From JAAYEA01 sp012689325 (GTDB lineage Bacteria > Chloroflexota > Anaerolineae > JAAYEA01): DNA of 30,135 nucleotides. The notes under the pieces were generated by a model that worked only from the letters and a program-made list of their open reading frames with translations, was not told where the DNA came from and did not search any database. Below are positions 7,434 through 14,974 of the stretch, in pieces (position 1 is the first letter of the stretch; each line of letters opens with the position of its first letter). The DNA lies in the NCBI GenBank assembly GCA_036841525.1, contig DAITVZ010000065.1:1-30135 (forward strand), in the 5' to 3' direction. The translations under genes and the position numbers were made by a program.

Positions 7434-7591
7434 AGGCGAGGTAAAGTGCCATCCTGGACCGGGCGCAGCTATCGCGCTTGCCTCGGGGCAGCCAATGGCC
7501 TCATCCATGACGCTTCCCACCTACTTGCTGTGGCCCCCACGATAGCTCGCTGTGGCCCGCCAGGCCCTCTGGGTAAAGCGAGGTGTCGATC

Positions 7592-8959
7592 ATGGCTACG
7601 TATCCCTTCGTCCGCCATGCGCTTCGACTGGCTGGCGTCATCCTGGCCGCCAGCGCGCTGGCCGTCGGCCTTGTCCTTCCACCCGCTGTCCCGCTCCAAG
7701 CATCCACCCCCGGCTCGCCTCCGTCGCCCGCTGCCGGCGATCAAGGGGTCATCGCCTACGTCCGCCGCTCGACGCACGACATCCACGTCATCTCGCCCGA
7801 AGGCGCCGGCGATCGCATCCTCTGGGCTGCTCCCCGCCCGCTCGCCCTCTGGGCCGCCCAGGACCTTGCCTGGCGACCCGACGGCCGCGAGCTGGCCTTC
7901 TCCAGCGAGCACGAGGAGACCTGCTCGTGGTACCAGAGCGACGTTTACGCCATCGGCTACAATGGGTCCGGCTACCGGCGCATCACCAACTCGCCGGCCT
8001 GTGCTGCGCTCGCCGCGCTGCCCAAGGGCTCGGTGACGGTGAACGTCGACAATTGGACGAGCTCCCTGGTGCAGGTCTACGTGCAGGGCGCGCCGGGGCC
8101 CAAGTCCGCTTTCAATGACGGCACGATCACATTCGATCACGTCGCCGATCTCGGGCCGGGCGTCGTGCAGCCCGCGGTTGGCATCTATGGGGGGCTCCGC
8201 ATCCTGGCCTCCCCGCCCCTCGCGGACGTTCAGCCCAATGCCACCGTGCCCGGGGGCAACCTCATCATCAGCGTGTTCTCTGGCATCGACGCCCTCGGCA
8301 CCGGCAAGGTCTCCTGGAAGGCCGACGGCTCGGCGCTCGCCTATGGCATGCGGACCTACTCCGCCATCAGGCAGATCCCCGCCACTCCGTCTCTCGGCTC
8401 CATCGGCCAATCGCTCCCGGTGGTTCAGCACGCCGCGCCGAATCTGGTGGCCTGGGGCCCGACCGCCGCGACCAGGGACCAGTATCTCTACTCGTCAAAG
8501 GATGACCCGATCTGGGAGAATGTCGAGGGGATCTACCTGAACACGGCGGGCAACGCCTCCGGCGGGGTCAGGGTCGTCCCCATCAGCGCCTATTATGGCG
8601 CCGAGCTCGTCCATGACATCGAGTGGCTGCCGGACGGGTCCGGCTTTCTCTTCTGCAAGCGGTACGTTCAGTTGGAGATCTATGCCAACATTTTTGAGTA
8701 CAATCTGGCGACGCAAGAGGTCACCCAGTTGACCCATCTCACCGACGACAGCGCCCGCGGCCTCAGCATCTCGCCGGACGGCCAGTACATCGTCTTTGAG
8801 CGGGTGGCTGACGTGCACGATTCGACCAGCAGCCTGTGGATTGTCGGCCGTGACGGCTCGGGCCTGCGCAAGCTGGCCGACGACGCCGGTCGTCCGGCCT
8901 GGGGCCGGGTCCCGCCGTCTCCCGCGCCCCGCGCCTACCTGCCCAGGCTGGGGCGGTGA
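7592..8959 (+). CDS. Secreted TolB-like beta-propeller protein
   Basis: A 455-aa exported protein. Residues 1-38 form a signal peptide with a basic start, a hydrophobic core (GVILAASALAVGLVL) and a small-residue end. The mature part has repeated PD40/WD40-like blades: LAWRPDGRELAFSS, VSWKADGSALAYGM, DIEWLPDGSGFLF and LSISPDGQYIVFE. The C-terminus is PRAYLPRLGR, like the short YLP-type tails on many secreted Chloroflexota proteins; their role is unknown to me. ATG 7592 is chosen over GTG 7583, because GCGAGGTG just upstream is the likely ribosome-binding site. It may be a surface-binding or scaffold propeller. No catalytic residues are recognised. Confidence 0.85.
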   Translation: MATYPFVRHALRLAGVILAASALAVGLVLPPAVPLQASTPGSPPSPAAGDQGVIAYVRRSTHDIHVISPEGAGDRILWAAPRPLALWAAQDLAWRPDGRELAFSSEHEETCSWYQSDVYAIGYNGSGYRRITNSPACAALAALPKGSVTVNVDNWTSSLVQVYVQGAPGPKSAFNDGTITFDHVADLGPGVVQPAVGIYGGLRILASPPLADVQPNATVPGGNLIISVFSGIDALGTGKVSWKADGSALAYGMRTYSAIRQIPATPSLGSIGQSLPVVQHAAPNLVAWGPTAATRDQYLYSSKDDPIWENVEGIYLNTAGNASGGVRVVPISAYYGAELVHDIEWLPDGSGFLFCKRYVQLEIYANIFEYNLATQEVTQLTHLTDDSARGLSISPDGQYIVFERVADVHDSTSSLWIVGRDGSGLRKLADDAGRPAWGRVPPSPAPRAYLPRLGR

Positions 8960-8968
8960 AGGGGATGC

Positions 8969-10222
8969 CTAGCTCCACAACCGATCGTGCGCCCGAGCCT
9001 GGTCCCACTCCGGCGTCGGCTCGAACCAGCCGGGCCGCTGGGGGTCCAGGTGACGGCGCACGACCTCCTCGTTCAGCTCCACCCCCAGCCCGGGCGCGTC
9101 GGGGACCTGGATGAACCCCTCTTGCACGATGGGGTTGGGCAGGCCGGTGACCAGGTTGCTCCAATCGGGGATGTCGGCAGCGTGCCATTCCAGCGCGAGG
9201 AAATTCTCCGTCGCCGCCGCGCAATGGACGCTGGCCATGGTCGCCACGGGCGTCGCCGCCATGTGCATCGCCATGGCCACGCCGTGCTCCTGCGCCAGAT
9301 CGCCGATCTTTTTCGTTTCCAGGATTCCGCCCGAGGTGGCCAGGTCGGGATGGATCACCGCCACCGCCCGCCGCTCCAGCAGCGGCCGGAACCCCTCCTT
9401 GAGATAGATGTCCTCGCCGGTGCAGATCGGCGTCGCGCACGATTGGGCGAGCCGCTCGTACTGGTCGGTGAACTGCCAGGGGACCATGTCCTCCAGCCAG
9501 GCCAGGTTGTAGCGGTCCAGCGCCCGGGCCAGCCTGATGCACGACTCGATGTTCAGGTGCCCAAAGTGGTCGGCGGCCAGCGGGACGTCGTACCCCACCG
9601 CGACGCGCACCTGCCCGACGTACTCGCCCAGCGCGGCGATGCCCACGTCGGTGAGCTGGATGCCGGTGAAGGGGTGCATCACGTCCCGCGTCTCCAGCAT
9701 CCCCGCGGGGGCGCAGACCGCGCCGGGCACATCCTTCAGCAGATTGATCCCCACGTCCATCTTGAGGAAGGTCAGCCCGCGGGCCAGCCGCTCCTTGAGG
9801 TGCTCCGCCTGGATCGCCGGGTCGGGGCTGCTGGGCGTGTCGGCATAGATGCGCACGCGGTCGCGGAACTTGCCGCCGGCGAGCTGGTAGCAGGGCACGC
9901 CGTAGGCTTTGCCCGCCAGGTCCATCAGCGCCATCTCGATGGCGCAGACGCCGCCCCCCTGCCGCCCGTGGCCGCCGAACTGCTTCACCCGGCGAAAGAG
10001 CCGGTCCACGTCGCAGGGGTTTTCTCCCAGCAGCCGGCTCTTGAGCATCAGCCCATAGACCTCGCTGGCGCCGTCGCGGATTTCCCCCAGGCCGTAGATG
10101 CCCTGGTTGGTGTCCAGCCGCAGCAGCGTGGAGCGGAAGGGCACCCCCACCAGGGAGGCCACCCGCAAGTCGGTGATGCGGAGCTGAGAGGGGCGAGAGT
10201 TGGTGTTGACGTGTTCGAGCAT
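8969..10222 (-). CDS. Enolase-superfamily (mandelate racemase-like) dehydratase
   Basis: A 417-aa enzyme with the MR/MLE capping domain followed by a TIM barrel. Likely Mg2+ ligands are Asp218 (PLAADHFG), Glu244 (AWLEDM) and Glu270 (CTGEDIY). Possible acid/base residues are Lys154 in FLKMD and His320 in AMHMAATP; His291-Pro-Asp293 is also conserved-looking. Enzymes of this group abstract a proton alpha to a carboxylate, often dehydrating sugar acids to 2-keto-3-deoxy acids. The start is ATG 10222 behind GTGGAGG; the longer frame to 10351 runs back into the RraA gene and is rejected. The RraA-family gene 77 bp upstream is probably co-transcribed. The substrate is not determinable by eye. It ends 9 bp from the convergent propeller gene. 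Confidence 0.9.
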   Translation of the reverse strand: MLEHVNTNSRPSQLRITDLRVASLVGVPFRSTLLRLDTNQGIYGLGEIRDGASEVYGLMLKSRLLGENPCDVDRLFRRVKQFGGHGRQGGGVCAIEMALMDLAGKAYGVPCYQLAGGKFRDRVRIYADTPSSPDPAIQAEHLKERLARGLTFLKMDVGINLLKDVPGAVCAPAGMLETRDVMHPFTGIQLTDVGIAALGEYVGQVRVAVGYDVPLAADHFGHLNIESCIRLARALDRYNLAWLEDMVPWQFTDQYERLAQSCATPICTGEDIYLKEGFRPLLERRAVAVIHPDLATSGGILETKKIGDLAQEHGVAMAMHMAATPVATMASVHCAAATENFLALEWHAADIPDWSNLVTGLPNPIVQEGFIQVPDAPGLGVELNEEVVRRHLDPQRPGWFEPTPEWDQARAHDRLWS

Positions 10223-10299
10223 GACGACCTCCACACGAAAAGCCCAAGGTCCCGGAGCGGATGAGGCGCCGGGAGATCGCAAAGGGCCACGGCTCATCC

Positions 10300-11106
10300 C
10301 TAGTTGGCCTGGCTCCACGCCTGATAGTCGGTCTCGATTGCGTCCGACCACTTGCGGTCGATCTCGCCAGGGGTGTATTTCCCCTCGCGGAGCATCATCT
10401 TGCCCCAGTAATCGCGCCGCCGAATCTCTTCCGAGCGCTCCACCACCTCCAGCGCCAGCTCGGGCGGGATGAAGATGATGCCGGTAGGCGTGCCCAGCAC
10501 GATGTCGCCGGGGAGGCAGGTGGCCTGCCCGATGCGGACGGGGCCGTTGATCTCCGTTAGCGTGACGTCGCCGATGCCGGTGGGGTCCAGCCCCTTGATA
10601 AAGGCGTTAAAGGTCGGCAGCTCCATCACCCGCTGGTAGTCGCGCATCCCGCCATCCACCACCATCCCCGTGCCGCCCGTGCGCGCCACGATGGAGGTGG
10701 AGAGGTTATCGCCGGTGAAGGTCCCGCGCACCACCTTGCCAAAGAGCTCGATCACGATCACGTCATCCTTGACCAGGGTGTCGATGATCCAGGAGTTCTG
10801 GCCGCCGATGCGCCCGTGGGCGGCGCCCTCCGCCTCGATCACCTCGTGCAAATCGGGGCGCTTGGGGACGTAGCGGCCGGTGACGGCGCGCCCCACCAGA
10901 ATCCGCTCCGGGTGGATATTGAGCCAGTTGCCCTCGAACTGGAAATCATAGCCGTGGTTGCGCAGCACGCCCCAGGCCTCCTCGGTGGTCACCAGGCGCA
11001 TCCGCTCCAGGATCTCGTCCGGCACCCGGGGCCGGCCATCGGCGAAGCGGTCGAATGGGTTCTTGGGCGTCAGGTCGACGATTCTCTCGCGCGAGATCAA
11101 TTCCAC
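10300..11106 (-). CDS. RraA-family aldolase/decarboxylase-like protein
   Basis: A 268-aa member of the RraA/HMG-aldolase fold. Family motifs are GDNL (residues 132-135, TFTGDNLSTS) and DGGMRD (151-156), which carry the metal and oxaloacetate-type substrate residues. Relatives are class II 4-hydroxy-4-methyl-2-oxoglutarate aldolases, oxaloacetate decarboxylases or 2-keto-acid lyases; many are mislabelled as methyltransferases or RNase E regulators. The start is GTG 11106, with AAGGAGG 7 bp upstream. Longer ATG options read into the repeat at 11157-11294. Next to an enolase-superfamily dehydratase, a role in cleaving a keto-deoxy sugar acid is plausible. It is longer than bare RraA (about 160 aa), with N- and C-terminal extensions. 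Confidence 0.88.
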   Translation of the reverse strand: MELISRERIVDLTPKNPFDRFADGRPRVPDEILERMRLVTTEEAWGVLRNHGYDFQFEGNWLNIHPERILVGRAVTGRYVPKRPDLHEVIEAEGAAHGRIGGQNSWIIDTLVKDDVIVIELFGKVVRGTFTGDNLSTSIVARTGGTGMVVDGGMRDYQRVMELPTFNAFIKGLDPTGIGDVTLTEINGPVRIGQATCLPGDIVLGTPTGIIFIPPELALEVVERSEEIRRRDYWGKMMLREGKYTPGEIDRKWSDAIETDYQAWSQAN

Positions 11107-11131
11107 GGCAATACCTCCTTGGATCGGTGCT

Positions 11132-11154
11132 ATCGCATATCGCATATGGCGTAT
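11132..11154. promoter_or_regulatory. Possible operator: ATCGCAT direct repeats
   Basis: Between the RraA start and the upstream palindromic element lies ATCGCATATCGCATATG, that is two perfect ATCGCAT copies at 11132-11145 followed by ATGGCGTAT. This is AT-richer than its surroundings and sits where a promoter or operator for RraA and the dehydratase would be. No clear -35/-10 pair could be assigned. Confidence 0.3.
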
Positions 11155-11156
11155 CT

Positions 11157-11294
11157 GTAGGGGCAGGCCCCCGTGCCTGCCCCGTGCCTGCCCCGTGCCT
11201 TCCCTCTGCCTGCCCCGTGCCTGCCGCGTGCCTGCCGCGTGCCTGCCCTCTGCCTGCCCCCTGCCTGAGGGCAACCACGGGGGGTTGCCCCTAC
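11157..11294. repeat. 138-bp palindrome-bounded repeat element
   Basis: The ends are a perfect 8-bp inverted repeat, GTAGGGGC (11157-11164) and GCCCCTAC (11287-11294). Each end also forms its own hairpin: AGGC-CCCCGT-GCCT at the left, and AACC with GGTT (on the reverse strand) at the right. The interior is about nine imperfect 10-12-bp units of the type GTGCCTGCCCC. The element lies between the MFS gene stop (11302) and the RraA leader. It has no transposase and no evident target duplication. Confidence 0.8.
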
Positions 11295-11301
11295 CCCTTC
11301 T

Positions 11302-12528
11302 CTACTCCAACCGTCGCAGCCGGGGCATCGCCGCCGCAGCCACCACAAAGAGCGCCGCCGAGACCGCCGCAAAGGTGGTGACCGCCAAACCAGCGCCCAC
11401 CCGGTCGGCCAGCGCGCCGATGGCGATGGTGCCGATGGGACCCAGGCTCCAGATGAACATGTTGACGCCCACCACCCGCGCGCGCATCTCGGGCGCGGCG
11501 TAGGTCTGCAGGAGCGTGTTATCTAGCGGGATAAAGAACCCTTGCCCGATCCCGGCGATCACCAGCAACAGGGCCGAGAGCGCAAAGACCTCCGACCGCC
11601 CAAAGACCGCGGCGCCCACCGCGGCGAACAGCGCCGCCGCAAGGAGCGCCTTCCCCCGCCGCTTGATCTCCCCGGCCAGCGAGAGCGCCACGCTGCCCAG
11701 GAGCGCCCCGGCGTTCATCGCGCCGCTGAGCACGCCCAGCCCCGAGGCGCCGGTCTTGAGCACGTCCGCCGCCACCGCCGCCAGGATGTCACGATACGGC
11801 ATCAGCAGCACCACATAGATGAGCAGGGTGAGCTGCACCACCGCCAGCGCGCGGTTCTGCGTCACATGCCGCAGCCCGGCCAGGGCATCGCGCAGGAACG
11901 ACGCCCGCACCGGCGTCGTCGGCGCCTGGGCCACGCCGCGCCCCACAGGCAGGATCAGCAGCGCCCCCAGCAGGTTGATCAGGCCGGTGATCAGCAGCGC
12001 CCACTCGGCGCCCGCCCGCTCGGTGACCACGCCCATGCTCATGGGGCCAATGATGTAGGCGAGGTTCATGGCCGAGTAGGTGAGCGCGAAACCGCCGGTC
12101 AGCTCTTGCCGCGGGACGATGCCCGAGACCAGCGCCGTCCGCGCCGGGTACTCGAAGGCGCTCACCACGCCGTTGACGAAACTGAGCACCAGCAGGTGCC
12201 AAAAAGCCAACTGGTCCGTGGCGGCGAGCAGGGCCACCGCCAGCAGCCCCGCCGCCGAGAGGACGCGGAAGGCGATGACCACCCGCCGCGCGCCGTAGCG
12301 ATCGCTAAAGACCCCGCCGACCAGGGAAAAGAGCACCCCCGCCAGGCCCCACGTCGCCAGCGACCAGCCCAGCGACAGCGCCGAGCCCGTCAGCTCGTAG
12401 ACCAGCCAACTAACGATCACCGTGCGCGCCTGCATGGCGAAGGAGTAACAAAAGAGCCCTCCCCAATACCAGCGGAAATCCACATGGGCGAGGGCCGGGA
12501 AACGCTTGCTGAGCCGAGCCATGGACAT
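11302..12528 (-). CDS. MFS transporter (EntS/MFS_3-like)
   Basis: A 408-aa membrane protein with about 12 hydrophobic helices. It carries the major-facilitator loop GGVFSDRYGARRVV between helices 2 and 3. It resembles enterobactin-exporter-type efflux permeases. Three starts are possible: TTG 12537, ATG 12528 and ATG 12522. ATG 12528 is chosen because it has a weak GGTAG upstream at a tolerable distance. It is only distantly similar to the two other MFS genes in this window. Its substrate is unknown. A promoter with TTGACG and TATCTT lies just upstream, so it is probably transcribed separately. Confidence 0.88.
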   Translation of the reverse strand: MSMARLSKRFPALAHVDFRWYWGGLFCYSFAMQARTVIVSWLVYELTGSALSLGWSLATWGLAGVLFSLVGGVFSDRYGARRVVIAFRVLSAAGLLAVALLAATDQLAFWHLLVLSFVNGVVSAFEYPARTALVSGIVPRQELTGGFALTYSAMNLAYIIGPMSMGVVTERAGAEWALLITGLINLLGALLILPVGRGVAQAPTTPVRASFLRDALAGLRHVTQNRALAVVQLTLLIYVVLLMPYRDILAAVAADVLKTGASGLGVLSGAMNAGALLGSVALSLAGEIKRRGKALLAAALFAAVGAAVFGRSEVFALSALLLVIAGIGQGFFIPLDNTLLQTYAAPEMRARVVGVNMFIWSLGPIGTIAIGALADRVGAGLAVTTFAAVSAALFVVAAAAMPRLRRLE

Positions 12529-12562
12529 GACGATCAACTACCGGCTTTCAACGAGATGCCGC

Positions 12563-12591
12563 AAGATAGCACAGATGCGGCTACGCGTCAA
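12563..12591 (-). promoter_or_regulatory. Promoter for MFS gene (minus strand)
   Basis: On the minus strand TTGACG (12586-12591) and TATCTT (12563-12568) are 17 bp apart. The spacing is ideal and the -35 differs from consensus at one base. It points to the MFS start at 12528, leaving a leader of about 30 nt. Confidence 0.6.
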
Positions 12592-12631
12592 GACGGATGG
12601 AAGGGGAGCGAACATCGGAGGGTAGACACGA

Positions 12632-12695
12632 GAGGGCGAACACAAGGTTCGCCCCTACGGCACGCCTTGTTGGGGCGAACCTTGTGTTCGCCCTC
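12632..12695. repeat. Perfect 24-bp inverted repeat, GGGCGAAC type
   Basis: The arms at 12632-12655 and 12672-12695 are exact reverse complements with a 16-bp loop. Each arm itself folds as GGGGC-GAAC-CTTGT-GTTC-GCCC. The element lies between the stop of one MFS gene (12723) and the promoter of the next (12563-12591), so it could end the upstream transcript. It belongs to the same family as 29167-29194. Confidence 0.85.
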
Positions 12696-12722
12696 CGGTA
12701 TTCGCCCCCACTTGGGCAGCGC

Positions 12723-14018
12723 CTACTCCTCCTCGTCCGCCGCCTCCGCCGGTTGGAGCACCAGCGCCGCGCCGGCCGGGATAGGCCGCCCGTCCGCGCC
12801 GGGATCCTCGATGTGATAGATGCTCGGGACGAGGCGCCGGATGACCGCCAGGAGCAGCCCCGCGGCAGGCATAAGAAACCAAAAGATCCGAACCCCCACC
12901 ACGTCGGCCAGAGGGCCAAAGAGGCTGAGCGAGATGGGCGTGAGGCCGGTAAAGATGGCGTGGCTGACGGCGAAAAAGCGTCCCTGCATCTCGGGAGCCA
13001 CCGCCACCTGCTCCGCCGCGCGCATCCCGGAGGTGTGCGCCGCAAAGCCCAGACCCGCCACGAACTGGCCGCCCATGGCCAGCCAGAAGGCGGTGGCCGG
13101 CGAGAGCCCCACCACCAGCCGCCCGAGCGACGAAACCGCCGTCCCCGTGATGCTGGTCGCCAAGCTCCGCTTGAACCCTCCCCAGACGCTCAACAGCGCG
13201 CCGCCGCCCAGCATCCCAATGCCGAAGGCCGAGGTGAGCCAACCGAGCTCCAGCGCGCCGCCCTTAAAGTGGTCGACCACCAACAGCGACTGGAACGAGC
13301 GCATCGGCGTCATGAACACGCCCCAAAAGAGGGTCGTGAGCATAAAGTAGCGCATGCCTTTCCAGTCCCAGATGTAGCGCAGCCCTTCGCCCAGGTCGTG
13401 CAACACCGCATGGGCCCCTTTGCCCTGCACCTTGGCCTCGGGCTGGGGGATGCGCAGGAACAAGAGGACCGAGATCGCCATGGCCGCCGTGATCACGTCG
13501 ATGGGCAGCACGCCGCGCACGCCCAGCACGGTCAGCAACACCGCGCCGATGGGCGGCACCACGAAATCGAGCGTCCCCCAAAGCGTCGCGTTCATTCCCG
13601 CCACCCGCGAGAGCTGCTCCTTGGGGACCATCAGCGTCGTGGTGGACATCATCGTGGGGCGGTGGAACGAGTCGCCGATCGCGCGCAGGAACATGATGCC
13701 AAAGACGTGCCAGGGCTGGGCCTTGTCCAGCCAAAAGAGGGCCGCCAGCACGATCGTAAAGACGGCGATGCTGCCATCGGAGACGATCAACACCCATTTG
13801 CGGGAAAGCCGGTCCACCAGCACCCCCGCGAAGGGGCCCAAAAAGATGGCGGGAAGGGAGGTCATGATGGTGGCGGTCGCCAGCACGGTGGCCGAGCCGG
13901 TGGTCTCGGTGAGCCACCAGATCAGCGCGAACCGCACCAGGTGGCTGCCCACCATGGAAAAGGCCTGGCCGATCCACATGGAAAAGAAAGGAGCCTTCCA
14001 GTCGCGCGAGTTGGTCAT
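12723..14018 (-). CDS. MFS efflux transporter, paralogue of 14975-16273
   Basis: A 431-aa permease with about 12 transmembrane helices, of the macrolide/enterobactin-efflux type (MFS_3). The loop GPFAGVLVDRLSRKW after helix 2 carries the family motif. The short acidic C-terminus (AADEEE) is cytoplasmic. By eye roughly three quarters of positions match the MFS protein at 14975-16273, including long runs such as SRVAGMNATLWG and EQVAVAPEMQGRFFAV. The two genes are therefore a recent duplication in a single lineage. It starts at ATG 14018 with a weak ribosome-binding site. Its own promoter (14085-14114) overlaps the stop of the acetyltransferase gene. Drug or toxin efflux is the likely job; the substrate is unknown. 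Confidence 0.9.
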   Translation of the reverse strand: MTNSRDWKAPFFSMWIGQAFSMVGSHLVRFALIWWLTETTGSATVLATATIMTSLPAIFLGPFAGVLVDRLSRKWVLIVSDGSIAVFTIVLAALFWLDKAQPWHVFGIMFLRAIGDSFHRPTMMSTTTLMVPKEQLSRVAGMNATLWGTLDFVVPPIGAVLLTVLGVRGVLPIDVITAAMAISVLLFLRIPQPEAKVQGKGAHAVLHDLGEGLRYIWDWKGMRYFMLTTLFWGVFMTPMRSFQSLLVVDHFKGGALELGWLTSAFGIGMLGGGALLSVWGGFKRSLATSITGTAVSSLGRLVVGLSPATAFWLAMGGQFVAGLGFAAHTSGMRAAEQVAVAPEMQGRFFAVSHAIFTGLTPISLSLFGPLADVVGVRIFWFLMPAAGLLLAVIRRLVPSIYHIEDPGADGRPIPAGAALVLQPAEAADEEE

Positions 14019-14084
14019 GGCATACGCTCAGAGGACGGGTGGCCGGGGGTGCTGGGCGCTCCCAGCGGAAAACGGAACAGCGTC

Positions 14085-14114
14085 ATCATAGCGCCAACGC
14101 CCTAACGGTGTCAA
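14085..14114 (-). promoter_or_regulatory. Promoter for MFS paralogue (minus strand)
   Basis: TTGACA (14109-14114) and TATGAT (14085-14090) on the minus strand are separated by 18 bp. The -35 overlaps the stop codon of the GNAT gene. The sequence around the -10 (GCGCTATGATG) is identical to that of the promoter at 16341-16368, so the promoter was duplicated with the gene. Confidence 0.75.
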
Positions 14115-14953
14115 ATCCCGCGGGGCGTCCTCTCACTGGGCTGGGGGGCCCGCGGCGGGCCATAGACGCGAATGGCATAGGCGTCGATCCGCGCCAGCCC
14201 GACCCGCTCGGCGGTGGCGAGGGAACCCCAGTTGTCCGCCCAGGCGTCCCAATACGGCGCGATCCCCTCGCGCTGGCACCGCTCCAGGAAGGCGCTGGCC
14301 ATCAGCGTCGCCAGCCCCAGCCGCCGATAGCGCTCCATCGTCTCGATGGTGATCGAGGTCTTGCCCGGGCTGGCCAGCCCCCCATCGCACCAGCCGGCCA
14401 CCTCGTCGCCGCGCAGCGCGCAATAGCCAAGGCCCCGCGCCAGGTACCGCTCCACCGAGGGCCAGTGCGCCGCCACCTCCGCGCGCAGCCGCCCGATGTT
14501 CGCCAGCCCGTCGGCGGCCAGGAGCGCCTCGTCCACCGCCCGGATGGCGAACCCCTCGGGGACCCGGCTGCGCCAATCGGGCAACGCCACCCGCCCAAAG
14601 GAGTAGAGGACGCGCGCCCCCACCGAGAGCGTCGCGCCGGGAAAGAGCGCCGCCATCGCGCCCTCCCAGCCCGGATGGCCGTAGCGGATCTTGAGCGAGT
14701 GGTGGCGCGCCAGCATCCGCTCCGCGATCACCGAGGCAGCCTCCCGGAGGAAAGCGGCGTTGTTCGCGTCGCCCGCCAGCGCCACCGAGCCATCGCCATC
14801 CCACATCAGCGCCGACCGCGGCGCCGCCGGATCATCGACCCAGAGCGTCCCCGGCGAGTTGCCGGCGATCAGCGCATCGAGGCTCAGGCGCAGCCGCGGC
14901 GCCGCAAACAGGTCGCGCGCGCGGGCGCAGTCGGCAGGTACCAGGATCTCCAC
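14111..14953 (-). CDS. GNAT-family N-acetyltransferase
   Basis: A 280-aa acetyl-CoA-dependent acyltransferase resembling the GNAT_acetyltran (ZmaR-like) group. The acetyl-CoA loop is R210-R-L-G-L-A215, following ETMERYRR. The downstream PYWDAWADNWGSLATAERVGL region is the conserved C-terminal strand-helix. The N-terminal half (residues 1-120) is the extra domain usual for this group. The start is GTG 14953, with GGGAGGGAGG upstream. The MFS stop lies 21 bp upstream, so it is likely co-transcribed with that permease. A detoxifying acetyltransferase between two related efflux pumps suggests resistance to an amine-containing compound; this is inference. Confidence 0.85.
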   Translation of the reverse strand: MEILVPADCARARDLFAAPRLRLSLDALIAGNSPGTLWVDDPAAPRSALMWDGDGSVALAGDANNAAFLREAASVIAERMLARHHSLKIRYGHPGWEGAMAALFPGATLSVGARVLYSFGRVALPDWRSRVPEGFAIRAVDEALLAADGLANIGRLRAEVAAHWPSVERYLARGLGYCALRGDEVAGWCDGGLASPGKTSITIETMERYRRLGLATLMASAFLERCQREGIAPYWDAWADNWGSLATAERVGLARIDAYAIRVYGPPRAPQPSERTPRGI

Positions 14954-14974
14954 CGTGTGGTCCTCCCTCCCGGA

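Noticed and set aside
11157..11294. Insertion sequence or complete transposon
   Set aside because: No transposase frame or target duplication is visible. The element is too short and is better described as a repeat.
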